From NCBI RefSeq assembly GCF_004342485.1, contig NZ_SMBU01000011.1, positions 1 to 64,000 on the forward strand: a stretch of 64,000 bases of DNA, written 5' to 3'. The position numbers were made by a program, and so were the translations under genes. Shown one piece after another: positions 31,447 to 38,126 of the stretch. Within the stretch, counting starts at the first letter, position 1. Every line of letters starts with the position of its first letter. This DNA is from Roseateles saccharophilus (GTDB taxonomy: Bacteria; Pseudomonadota; Gammaproteobacteria; Burkholderiales; Burkholderiaceae_C). The notes below the pieces were generated by a model. That model did no database searches. It was given only the letters and a program-made list of their open reading frames with translations, and was not told where the DNA came from.

Positions 31447-34185
31447 ATGCGCCTGCTGCCCCGCCACGCCGCCCTACTTGCGGCCCTGCTCGCCCTGCCC
31501 CTGCTGGCCACGGCCGCGCCCACGGCGGCTCCGCCCGTGCGCGAGGTCGAGGGCATCGGCGAGTACCGCCTGCCCAACGGCCTGCAGCTGCTGCTGATTC
31601 CCGACGCGACCAAGCCCACCGTCACCGTCAATGTGACCTACCGCGTCGGCAGCCGCCACGAGGGCAATGGCGAGACCGGCATGGCCCACCTGCTTGAACA
31701 CCTGATGTTCAAGACGACGAAGCGCTTCGCCAACGTCGGCGCCGAGCTGTCCAAGCGCGGCATGCAGTTCAACGGCACGACCAATGCCGACCGCACCAAC
31801 TACTTCGAGACCTTCCCGGCCGACCCGGCCCAGCTGAGCTGGGCGCTGGCGATGGAGGCCGACCGCATGACCGGCGCCAAGGTGCTGCGCAGCGACCTCG
31901 ACACCGAGATGACCGTCGTGCGCAACGAGATGGAGGCCGGCGAGAACAATGCCTTGGGCATCCTCGTGCAGCGCACCCAGGCCGCCGCCTACCAGTGGCA
32001 CGCCTATGGCCGCAGCACCATCGGCGCGCGCTCCGACGTCGAGCATGTCGCCATCCCCAATCTGCAGGCCTTCTACAAGCGCCACTACCAGCCCGACAAC
32101 GCGACGCTGGTCGTCGCCGGGGCCTTCGATGCGCCGCGCACGCTGGCCGAGATCACGCGCCTGTTCGGCGCCCTGCCCCGGCCCGCGCGCACGCTGCCGG
32201 CCACCTACACGGTCGAACCCGTGCAGGAGGGCGAGCGCCTCGTCACGCTGCGCCGCCCCAGCGGCATGCAGGGCGTGCTGGCGAGCTATCACGTGCCGCC
32301 GCTGGCCAGCCCCGACTTCGCCGCCTTCGAGGTCGCCGTCACGGCCCTGGCCGACACGCCCAGCGGCCGCCTGCACAAGCGCGCCGTCGAGCCCGGCCTG
32401 GCGGCCCAGGCCTTCGGCTGGCCGGGCCGCAACGCCGAGCCGGGCCTGCTCAACCTCGGCCTGGTGCTGAAGACCGACAACGACGTCGACCGCGCCCAGC
32501 AGCTGCTCGTCGACACCGTCGAGAGCCTCGCCAGGGAGCCCATCACGGCCGAGGAACTGGCGCGCGCCCAGGCCCAGTGGGCCAAGAACTTCGACGAGCT
32601 GCTGGCCAACCCGCAGGCCCTGTGCGTGGCCCTGTCCGAGGCCATCGCGGCGGGCGACTGGCGGCTGCTCTTCCAGCTGCGCAACCGCATCGAGGCCGCC
32701 AACGTGGACGGCGTCAACGCGGCGCTGCGCCAGTGGCTGCTGCCCAGCAACCGCACGCTGGGCCGCCTGTACGCGACGGCGGCGCCCGAGCGCAGCCCGC
32801 TGGCCCTGCCGATCGCCGCGGCCGATGCGCTGAAGGACTTCAAGCCCAAGGCCGCTCTGGCCGCCGGCGAAGCCTTCGACACCAGCCCCGCCAATTTCGA
32901 CCGCCGCACCGAGCGCTACCAGCTGGCCAACGGCCTGCGCGTGGCCCTGGTGCCCAAGCGCTCGCGCGGCGAGACGGTGGAGCTGGCGCTGAACCTGCAG
33001 TACGGCACGCTGGACGGCCTGCGCGGCAGGCGCACCGAGGCCAGCCTCGTCGGCGAGGCCCTGGCCCTGGGCAGCCGGCAACACACGCGGGCCCAGATCG
33101 CCGACGGCTTCGACAAGCTGAAGACCCGCTTCGGCGCCAACAGCAGCCCCACGAGCGGCGCCAATGTCACGCTGAGCAGTCACCGCCCGCAACTGGCCGA
33201 GGCCCTCGCGCTGATGGCCGAGGTGCTGCGCGAGCCGAGCTTCCCGGCCACCGAGGTCGAGCAGCTGCTGCGCCAGCAGGTCGCCCAGCTCGAGGAAGCC
33301 GCCCAGCAGCCCCAGGCCGTGGCCTCGCATGCGCTGGAACAGGCGCTCGCCGCGGCCTACCCTGCCGACGACCCGCGCCACCGCGGCAGCTTCGCCGAGG
33401 GCATCGCCGCGCTGAAGGCCACGACGCCCGAGCGCCTGCAGGCCTTCCACCGCGAGTTCTGGGGCGCCGCCCACGGCGAGCTGGTGCTGGTGGGCGACTT
33501 CGACGCCGCCGCGGTCAAGCCACTGATCGAGCGCCTCTTCGGCGGCTGGAGCGCGCCCCAGGCCTACGCCCGCCTGCCCCAGCCGCTGCCGGCCGTGCAG
33601 GGCCTGAAGCTCGGCGAGACGCTGAAGGACAAGGCCAACGCGATGGTCTTTGGCGCGCTGCTGCTGCCGGTGAGCGACGACCACCCCGACTACGCGGCCC
33701 TGCGCATCGCCGCCCATGTGCTCGGCGCCAGCGGCTTCGACTCGCGGCTGCTGACCCGGCTGCGCCAGAAGGAAGGCCTCTCCTACGGCGCCGGCGCCTG
33801 GCTGAACGCGTCCAGCTTCGAGCCCAGCGCCCAGCTGGCCATGGCCGCCATCTTCGCGCCCGAGAACCGCGCCCGCGTCGAGGCGGCCTTCAACGACGAG
33901 CTGGCCCGCTTCGTGCGCGACGGCATCACCCAGGCCGAGCTGGACACCGCCAAGCGCGCGATGAAGGCGCAGAGCGACACCTGGCGCAGCGACGACGGCG
34001 CCGTGGCCGGGGCCATCGCCGGCCACCTTGAGCGCGGCCGCCAGTTCAAGTGGAATGCCGAGCTCGACGCGCGCGGCGAGGCGCTGACGCTCGAGCAGGT
34101 GAACGCCTCCATCAAGCGCTGGGTCGACCCGGCCAAGGCCAATTGGTCCTGGGCCGGCGATTTCGACAAGAAGGCCGCGAAGTGA
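31447..34185 (+). CDS. M16-family zinc metallopeptidase (pitrilysin-like), secreted
   Basis: 912 residues. A signal peptide (MRLLPRHAALLAALLALPLL, cut near ATAAP) is followed by two M16 repeats. The inverted zinc motif HLLEH is in the first (residues about 81-85) with the distal Glu expected near NEMEAGENNALG, while the second half (about 490-900) lacks HXXEH and is the usual inactive partner domain. Such proteins form a clamshell that degrades peptides in the periplasm. The start at 31447 is chosen by signal-peptide position. A 56-bp gap separates it from the ketosynthase gene; no terminator is evident. Confidence 0.92.
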   Translation: MRLLPRHAALLAALLALPLLATAAPTAAPPVREVEGIGEYRLPNGLQLLLIPDATKPTVTVNVTYRVGSRHEGNGETGMAHLLEHLMFKTTKRFANVGAELSKRGMQFNGTTNADRTNYFETFPADPAQLSWALAMEADRMTGAKVLRSDLDTEMTVVRNEMEAGENNALGILVQRTQAAAYQWHAYGRSTIGARSDVEHVAIPNLQAFYKRHYQPDNATLVVAGAFDAPRTLAEITRLFGALPRPARTLPATYTVEPVQEGERLVTLRRPSGMQGVLASYHVPPLASPDFAAFEVAVTALADTPSGRLHKRAVEPGLAAQAFGWPGRNAEPGLLNLGLVLKTDNDVDRAQQLLVDTVESLAREPITAEELARAQAQWAKNFDELLANPQALCVALSEAIAAGDWRLLFQLRNRIEAANVDGVNAALRQWLLPSNRTLGRLYATAAPERSPLALPIAAADALKDFKPKAALAAGEAFDTSPANFDRRTERYQLANGLRVALVPKRSRGETVELALNLQYGTLDGLRGRRTEASLVGEALALGSRQHTRAQIADGFDKLKTRFGANSSPTSGANVTLSSHRPQLAEALALMAEVLREPSFPATEVEQLLRQQVAQLEEAAQQPQAVASHALEQALAAAYPADDPRHRGSFAEGIAALKATTPERLQAFHREFWGAAHGELVLVGDFDAAAVKPLIERLFGGWSAPQAYARLPQPLPAVQGLKLGETLKDKANAMVFGALLLPVSDDHPDYAALRIAAHVLGASGFDSRLLTRLRQKEGLSYGAGAWLNASSFEPSAQLAMAAIFAPENRARVEAAFNDELARFVRDGITQAELDTAKRAMKAQSDTWRSDDGAVAGAIAGHLERGRQFKWNAELDARGEALTLEQVNASIKRWVDPAKANWSWAGDFDKKAAK

Positions 34186-34200
34186 GCCCCGGCCGCGGCC

Positions 34201-34572
34201 TCAGGCGCCGCGGCCGAACTCCTTCAGCCACTGCCTGAGCTGCTTGCGCCCGTCGCTATTGGTGCCCCGGTAGGTCTTCAGCGCCAGCGCGAGGAACTGC
34301 TGCTCGGCGGGCGTCAGGCCCGTGGGCTCGCGCTCCTCGTCGATCCAGCCGGCGGGCTTGTCGCAGTGGTGCTCGACCTGGCGCGCCAGCTTGTCGCCGA
34401 TGGGTCGCGCGCCGCTCTTGGCCATGGACCAGGTCGCGCCGCTGACGCCGATGCGCGCCGCCCACGCGGCCTCCAGGCCCTTGGGCGGGTCGCCCGCATT
34501 GATGCGCTCCTCGGCGAAGGACTGGAACAACGCCAGGGCGTTGAGGCGGCGGATGGTGGCGGGGCTGGGCAT
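34201..34572 (-). CDS. Small HTH transcriptional regulator (Cro/CI-like), probably autoregulated
   Basis: 123 residues from the ATG at 34572; a GTG at 34608 would extend it but lies within an operator. A helix-turn-helix resembling phage Cro/CI proteins is around LEAAWAARIGVSGATWSMAK with GDKLARQVEHHCDKPAGWID after it, and a basic C-terminus follows. Two matched palindromes TGTGAA-N5-TTCACA lie upstream, one over its own start region and one inside a rightward promoter. It is therefore likely a repressor controlling itself and the RNA/HNH/slipin genes to the right. No ligand domain is visible. Confidence 0.72.
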   Translation of the reverse strand: MPSPATIRRLNALALFQSFAEERINAGDPPKGLEAAWAARIGVSGATWSMAKSGARPIGDKLARQVEHHCDKPAGWIDEEREPTGLTPAEQQFLALALKTYRGTNSDGRKQLRQWLKEFGRGA

Positions 34573-34597
34573 GTTGCTGCTGGAAACGACGGAGTGT

Positions 34598-34614
34598 TGT
34601 GAAAACACTTCACA
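34598..34614. promoter_or_regulatory. Operator O1 of the HTH regulator
   Basis: TGTGAAAACACTTCACA: perfect arms TGTGAA/TTCACA around five bases, just upstream of the regulator start and next to its leftward -10 (TAGAAT, 34618-34623). Binding here would repress the regulator's own transcription. Confidence 0.72.
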
Positions 34615-34638
34615 CTCATTCTAGGTGATCGCTGGCAC

Positions 34639-34667
34639 TTGACCGAGGCGTGAACATTTTTCACAAT
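34639..34667 (+). promoter_or_regulatory. Rightward sigma-70 promoter driving the structured RNA
   Basis: TTGACC (34639-34644), a 17-bp spacer and CACAAT (34662-34667), giving a start near 34674. It is the best promoter in this region, and the second palindromic operator lies within its spacer and -10 element, so occupancy would block it. Confidence 0.65.
34649..34665. promoter_or_regulatory. Operator O2 of the HTH regulator
   Basis: CGTGAACATTTTTCACA: arms CGTGAA and TTCACA around five bases, one mismatch from O1, centres 51 bp apart. It overlaps the rightward promoter, so the regulator probably represses both directions in a phage-like switch. Confidence 0.7.
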
Positions 34668-34673
34668 GCAAGG

Positions 34674-34973
34674 ATTCGCTCAAGACAACTGAGCGCTTGC
34701 TATCAACCCCAACCAAGACCGATCCGCTTTCGCACCCCGCCATGAACCGCCACCTCGTCACCGTCATCGCCCCCATCGGCTCGCAGAGCCGGTGCGATGC
34801 CGTGCCGATGGCAAAACCGGCGGGCCTGCTTGCAACGGTCGCCTATGCCCACGACTTCGGTCGTGAGAGTGATGACACCAATACATCGGGTGAAGGACCC
34901 GGCTAGACGCCGCCGCCTTCCACGCTCATTCGAGGCCCGGTCTCCTGCCAAGGAACCGGGCCTCTTCTTTTTC
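34674..34973 (+). ncRNA. Candidate small structured RNA (about 300 nt) ending at a terminator
   Basis: No convincing gene is seen between the rightward promoter and the terminator; one 54-codon frame (34742-34906) starts MNRHLVTVIAPIG but has no clear ribosome-binding site. Instead the DNA encodes stable hairpins: CACGAC-TTCG-GTCGTG (34850-34865), CGGGT-GAAGG-ACCCG near 34887-34901 and the terminator stem. I read it as a regulatory RNA or a leader whose terminator controls entry into the tRNA-like/HNH/slipin genes. Coding by the small frame is not excluded. Confidence 0.5.
34932..34973 (+). terminator. Strong Rho-independent terminator (possible attenuator)
   Basis: Stem GAGGCCCGGT / ACCGGGCCTC (10 bp), extended inside by TCCT-GCCA-AGGA after one bulge, then TTCTTTTTC. 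It ends the short rightward RNA, and lies 376 bp before the tRNA-Pro-like element, so partial read-through could feed the genes beyond. Confidence 0.88.
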
Positions 34974-35349
34974 CGCCGCCGGGGCTGCCTCGGCGCCGCT
35001 GCGCCCGCGCAGCGCCTGCTCTTTCACAACCTACATCGAGCGCCGGCCGACCACATCGGCACGGCGCTCAAAACTGGCAGGCGCCGAGGCTCGTCCCCGG
35101 CCGCCCTGCCCCATCTCGGGTGTGCCCACGCACAAGCACCGGCCGGCCCGGTGTGCATGTGCGCTCGGGCGGCCGCCTGTCGCGTGCAGCGATGCAGCCC
35201 TGGCTTGCGCAGGCCAGCCGCGTCGCGTGTGGACACAGCCGAGATCGATCAACCCGAAGCCCTTCGTCGAGCTCACGCTTCGAAGGGCGCAAACCGGCCG
35301 CAACGATTGGGCGGCGTCGGAACCCGTCACCGACAACCTTTGATTTCGC
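34974..35349 (+). other. Noncoding stretch with a 13-bp hairpin
   Basis: No gene is supported in these 376 bp. The most striking feature is a near-perfect hairpin at 35038-35069: GAGCGCCG-GCCGA, loop CCACA, TCGGC-A-CGGCGCTC, thirteen pairs with one bulged A. A second inverted repeat pairs GCCCTTCG and CGAAGGGC near 35265-35288. Neither is followed by a T run, so they look like parts of a folded RNA, or binding sites, rather than terminators. Confidence 0.55.
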
Positions 35350-35426
35350 CCGGGCGTAGCTCAGCCAGGTAGAGCATCTGCTTTGGGAGCAGAGGGCCGC
35401 ACGTTCAACTCGTGCCACCCGGACCA
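35350..35426 (+). tRNA. tRNA-Pro (anticodon UGG), unusual copy
   Basis: A complete cloverleaf of 77 nt with encoded CCA: acceptor CCGGGCG/CACCCGG (one C-A mismatch), D-arm GCTC-AGCCAGGTA-GAGC, anticodon arm TCTGC-TTTGGGA-GCAGA giving UGG, variable GGGCC, T-arm GCACG-TTCAACT-CGTGC, then A73 and CCA. C1-G72, A73 and GG in the anticodon match known bacterial ProRS identity features, so it may still be charged. It lies 44 bp before an HNH gene with a strong ribosome-binding site, so it is probably cut from a shared transcript. The divergence suggests a specialised tRNA. Confidence 0.75.
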
Positions 35427-35470
35427 ACCATTTCATCCACCGTGCCCAAGCCCGAAGAAAGGAGGTCAGC

Positions 35471-36031
35471 ATGCACGACGTTCTGCAGTTGGACATCACT
35501 GGCCTCCCGCAGTCCTGGATCTCGGTCGAGCAGGCCGCCACGCTCGTCGCCACCGGCGCCGTCGTCTGGTCGGCCGGCAATCGCCCGCTCGCGGTGCTGC
35601 GTGGCGGCTTCAACAGCGCCACCGGCCGCCAGTCGATGCTGGAAGTCCCAGCCATCGTGGCGCTGCGCGGGTCGTCGCGGCTCAATCTCTTCGACATCAC
35701 GCCAGCCTATGGCAAGGCCAAGCTCGTCAAGCGCGACCGCTGCACCTGCGCCTACTGCGGCGAGCGTTTCGACGCCCGCCTGCTGACGGTGGACCACATC
35801 GTGCCCGCCAGCCGCGGCGGGCGCTTGAGCTGGATGAACACGGTCGCGGCCTGCCGTGCCTGCAATTCGGGCAAGGCCGACCGCACGCCGGACGAGGCCC
35901 GCATGCCGCTGCTGTTCGCGCCTTTCGTGCCGAGCCGCTTCGAGGACTTCATCCTCAAGGGCCGGCACATCCGCGCCGACGTGCACGACTGGCTGGCCGC
36001 GCGCCTGCCCAAAGGATCGCGCCTCAGCTGA
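35471..36031 (+). CDS. HNH endonuclease-like protein
   Basis: 186 residues starting after AAAGGAGG. The N-terminal part (VLQLDITGLPQSWISVEQAA) is a helical/beta region found in related proteobacterial proteins. The HNH/zinc finger module (about 90-145) has CAYCGERFDARLLTVDHIVP, SRGGRLSWMNTVAACRACN and Cys pairs that bind structural zinc; the histidines in VDHIV and the Asn at MNTV are the catalytic set. The protein could cut DNA or RNA. Its position between tRNA-like elements is notable, and the stop codon lies in an 18-bp palindrome. Family members are common and not tied to phage here. Confidence 0.88.
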   Translation: MHDVLQLDITGLPQSWISVEQAATLVATGAVVWSAGNRPLAVLRGGFNSATGRQSMLEVPAIVALRGSSRLNLFDITPAYGKAKLVKRDRCTCAYCGERFDARLLTVDHIVPASRGGRLSWMNTVAACRACNSGKADRTPDEARMPLLFAPFVPSRFEDFILKGRHIRADVHDWLAARLPKGSRLS

Positions 36032-36036
36032 GGCGC
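36019..36036. other. 18-bp perfect palindrome over the HNH stop
   Basis: GCGCCTCAGCTGAGGCGC reads the same on both strands and includes the TGA of the HNH gene. It could be a protein-binding site or a self-folding mRNA end; there is no following T run. Confidence 0.6.
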
Positions 36037-36162
36037 CAACGAGTCTGCCGAGGAAAGCAGAGGCTCACAGGCCGGGGTTCCCACGCCCCGCCGGTGCGCT
36101 GCAGCCGGGCTTCATCGCCCGTCGCCGCGGCGCATGCCGCCCTGCAGGAATCGGTCGATACG

Positions 36163-36217
36163 GGTGAGGACATGGTGCCCCCTCGCAGGTTGGGTTCGAG
36201 TCCCAGCCTCACCACCA
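36163..36217 (+). ncRNA. Mini tRNA-like element (acceptor plus T-arm, ends in CCA)
   Basis: A 55-nt element that pairs GGTGAGG (36163-36169) with CCTCACC (36207-36213) in a perfect 7-bp acceptor, then a T-arm TTGGG-TTCGAGT-CCCAG with the canonical T-loop, and A-CCA at 36214-36217. Only 20 nt (36170-36189) replace the D-arm and anticodon arm. It is the shape of a minihelix or a Y-RNA-like tRNA mimic, which tRNA-processing and CCA-end enzymes can recognise. It is 131 bp after the HNH gene. Confidence 0.6.
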
Positions 36218-36291
36218 CTGGATAGCTCAGTCGGGTAGAGCAACGAAATCTGATTTCGTGTGTCGTGGGTTCGACTCCCACTCCAAAACCA
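36218..36291 (+). tRNA. tRNA-Gln(CUG)-like element with worn acceptor stem
   Basis: Directly abutting the mini element, this has a D-arm GCTC-AGTCGGGTA-GAGC, an anticodon arm ACGAA-ATCTGAT-TTCGT with CUG anticodon and U33, variable GTGTC, a T-arm GTGGG-TTCGACT-CCCAC and CCA at 36289-36291. The acceptor stem has only TGGA/TCCA paired and is a base short, so aminoacylation is doubtful. It is best called a tRNA-like sequence or tRNA pseudogene. Confidence 0.6.
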
Positions 36292-36530
36292 AACCGGTCG
36301 CAAGACCACCCCGCCGAACGTGCGCGCCGGCTCCGGCCGGACCGCGCATCAGCGACTCGCGCCCGAACGTCGGGCAAGCGGGGCTCTGCTTCCACGGCCA
36401 GCCGCGAATGCCTTCAGGGAGGGACGTTCAACGCGCACCGAGGCGCCAGGCCCTGGCATCCGGCGTCCGCACGGGTTGCTGTAACGGCACCTTTTCCAAC
36501 ACCCGAAACACGCAACCCAAGGAGGATCCC
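36292..36530 (+). other. Noncoding leader before the slipin gene
   Basis: No gene is supported in these 239 bp. I see several small GC-rich hairpins, such as GCGCCGGC/GCCGGCGC-like arms near 36330, and a strong AAGGAGG at 36519-36525 for the slipin start. A sigma-54 promoter, common at RNA-repair loci, was looked for and not found. Confidence 0.5.
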
Positions 36531-37667
36531 ATGACGATCAAGCGTGTCACCGTGAAGAAGAACGAGCGCGGCCTGCTGCTGCGCAATGGCGATTTCGAGC
36601 GCGTGCTGCAACCCGGCACGCACTGGCTGTTCGCCGGCCTGGACGAGTTGAAGGTCGAGATCTGCAACATCGGCGCACCGGCCTTCGCGCACCCGCTGAC
36701 CGACTACCTGATGGCCAAGGAGCCCGAGGTCGTCGAGGCGGAGTTCCTGCGCGTCGAGCTCACCGAGTACCAGACCGGCCTGCGAACCGAGAACGGCGTG
36801 CTGGTGGAGGTGCTGCCGCCCGCCACGCGGCGCCTGTACTGGCGCGGCCTGGTGGACGTGCAGGTCCAGGTGATCGACCTGCGCGCCGCCGCCGAACTGC
36901 CCGCGGCCATGGCCGCGCGCCTGGCCCAGCCGCAGCTGCGCCCGCGCGCGGTGGCGGGCCTGGCCGGCGTGCTGCAGGTGGAGGTGCCCGAGCACGGCAC
37001 CGGCCTGCTGCGCGTGGACGGCAAGGTCGAGCGGCTGCTGGAGCCGGGCGCACACGCGTTCTGGAAGTTCGGCCGCAACGTGGCCGTCGACTTGGTGGAC
37101 CTGCGGCTGCAGGCGCTCGAAGTCACGGGCCAGGAGATCCTGACCCGCGACAAGGTCGCGCTGCGGCTCAACCTCTCCGCCACCTGGCGCTACACCGACG
37201 TGCTGCGCGCGTTCGAGCAACTGGCCAAGCCGGCCGACCACCTCTACCGCGAGCTGCAGTTCGGCCTGCGCGCAGCGGTCGGCACGCGCACGCTGGACGA
37301 GTTGCTGGAGAACAAATCGGTCATCGACGAGGTCGTGACCGTCCAGGTCACCACCAAGCTGCAAGGCCTCGGCCTGCAGCTCGACGGCGTGGGCGTGAAG
37401 GACATCGTGCTGCCGGGCGAGATGAAGACCATCCTGGCCCAGGTGGTGGAGGCCGGCAAGGCGGCCGAGGCAAACGTGATCCGCCGCCGCGAGGAAACCG
37501 CGGCGACGCGCGCCCTGCTCAACACGGCCAAGGTGATGGAGGACAACCCCGTCGCGCTGCGCCTGAAGGAGCTGGAGACGCTGGAACGCGTGGCCGAGCG
37601 CATCGACAAGATCTCCGTGTTCGGAGGTCTGGACCAGGTGATCAACGGGCTGGTGAAGCTGCGGTGA
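36531..37667 (+). CDS. Slipin/SPFH (band 7) family protein with repeated N-terminal beta modules
   Basis: 378 residues. No membrane anchor precedes it, so it should be cytosolic, unlike stomatin. Three related beta modules, each opening with V-x-V-x3-x-GL and an ExVLxPG-like turn, lie at about 6-46, 75-118 and 150-192, as in KKNERGLLLRNGDFERVLQP and VPEHGTGLLRVDGKVERLLE. The SPFH core runs to about 320 (TGQEILTRDKVALRLNLSAT; LQLDGVGVKDIVLPGEMKTI) and a helical tail follows. Slipins of this type often accompany bacterial RNA-repair operons. Strong AAGGAGG precedes the ATG. A terminator follows. Confidence 0.9.
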   Translation: MTIKRVTVKKNERGLLLRNGDFERVLQPGTHWLFAGLDELKVEICNIGAPAFAHPLTDYLMAKEPEVVEAEFLRVELTEYQTGLRTENGVLVEVLPPATRRLYWRGLVDVQVQVIDLRAAAELPAAMAARLAQPQLRPRAVAGLAGVLQVEVPEHGTGLLRVDGKVERLLEPGAHAFWKFGRNVAVDLVDLRLQALEVTGQEILTRDKVALRLNLSATWRYTDVLRAFEQLAKPADHLYRELQFGLRAAVGTRTLDELLENKSVIDEVVTVQVTTKLQGLGLQLDGVGVKDIVLPGEMKTILAQVVEAGKAAEANVIRRREETAATRALLNTAKVMEDNPVALRLKELETLERVAERIDKISVFGGLDQVINGLVKLR

Positions 37668-37710
37668 GCACGACCCTGCCGGCGAATCCAGCGATGCCGG
37701 CCACCCCTGA

Positions 37711-37745
37711 GGGGCGCTCGACGCGAGTCGGGCGCCCCTTTTTCC
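37711..37745 (+). terminator. Terminator after the slipin gene
   Basis: GGGGCGC pairs with GCGCCCC, continued by CGAC/GTCG across a T-G pair and closed by a GCGA (GNRA) loop, then TTTTTCC. A twelve-pair stem with U tract ends the rightward transcript. Confidence 0.9.
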
Positions 37746-37768
37746 ATTCCGGCGCTAGGCTCGCACCC

Positions 37769-38068
37769 ATGCGCTATCTGGATTTCGAACTCAGCGAAGG
37801 TGACGACGGCATCACGACGCTGGACGCGATGGCCTCCACGCCCGCGGCCCGGCATGCCGACGTGCTGGCCGAGGCCGCGGCCGTGCTGGCCTGGTGCCGG
37901 CGCGAGTTCCCGCACACCGAGGGCCCCGTGGAAGAGGGCCAGGACTGGGATCACGAATTGCTCGTCAGCCAGGAAGACGGCGGCTGGCACACCGTCACGC
38001 TGACGCTGACCGGCTCGGCGCGCTTCGTGGACGCCTTCCTGGCCGCCTTCGGCGAACCCCTGGGCTGA
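37769..38068 (+). CDS. Small conserved hypothetical protein (99 aa)
   Basis: 99 residues. It begins MRYLDFELSEGDDGITTLDA, then a helix around HADVLAEAAAVLAWCRREFP, an acidic turn (PVEEGQDWDHELLVSQEDGG) and a strand pair WHTVTLTLTGSARFVDAFL. I know similar small proteins in Burkholderiales without an assigned function. It is in the gap after the slipin terminator, 58 bp before the membrane sensor gene. The ATG at 37769 was preferred over an upstream frame that would overlap the terminator. Confidence 0.7.
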   Translation: MRYLDFELSEGDDGITTLDAMASTPAARHADVLAEAAAVLAWCRREFPHTEGPVEEGQDWDHELLVSQEDGGWHTVTLTLTGSARFVDAFLAAFGEPLG

Positions 38069-38126
38069 CCCGCGCTGCCGCCTTCATCGCCGGGCACTAC
38101 CATTGGCGGTTCGTCTGGGGCCGCCT

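Noticed and set aside
34742-34906. A 54-codon frame as a real peptide gene
   Set aside because: No clear ribosome-binding site and the DNA is explained by hairpins; coding remains possible but unproven, so only the RNA is listed.
34201-36031. Prophage remnant, because of a Cro-like regulator and an HNH protein
   Set aside because: No terminase, portal, capsid, tail, lysis or integrase gene is nearby, and the downstream slipin and tRNA-like elements do not fit a phage.
36034-36130. A further tRNA-like element after the HNH gene (TCTGC/GCAGA arm, then a CGGGG/CCCCG arm)
   Set aside because: The loops have wrong sizes and no acceptor stem or CCA can be paired, so it is not called.
35000-36530. 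A sigma-54 promoter of the RtcR-dependent type in front of the tRNA-like or slipin genes
   Set aside because: I searched by eye for TGGCAC-N5-TTGC and found only partial matches with wrong spacing.
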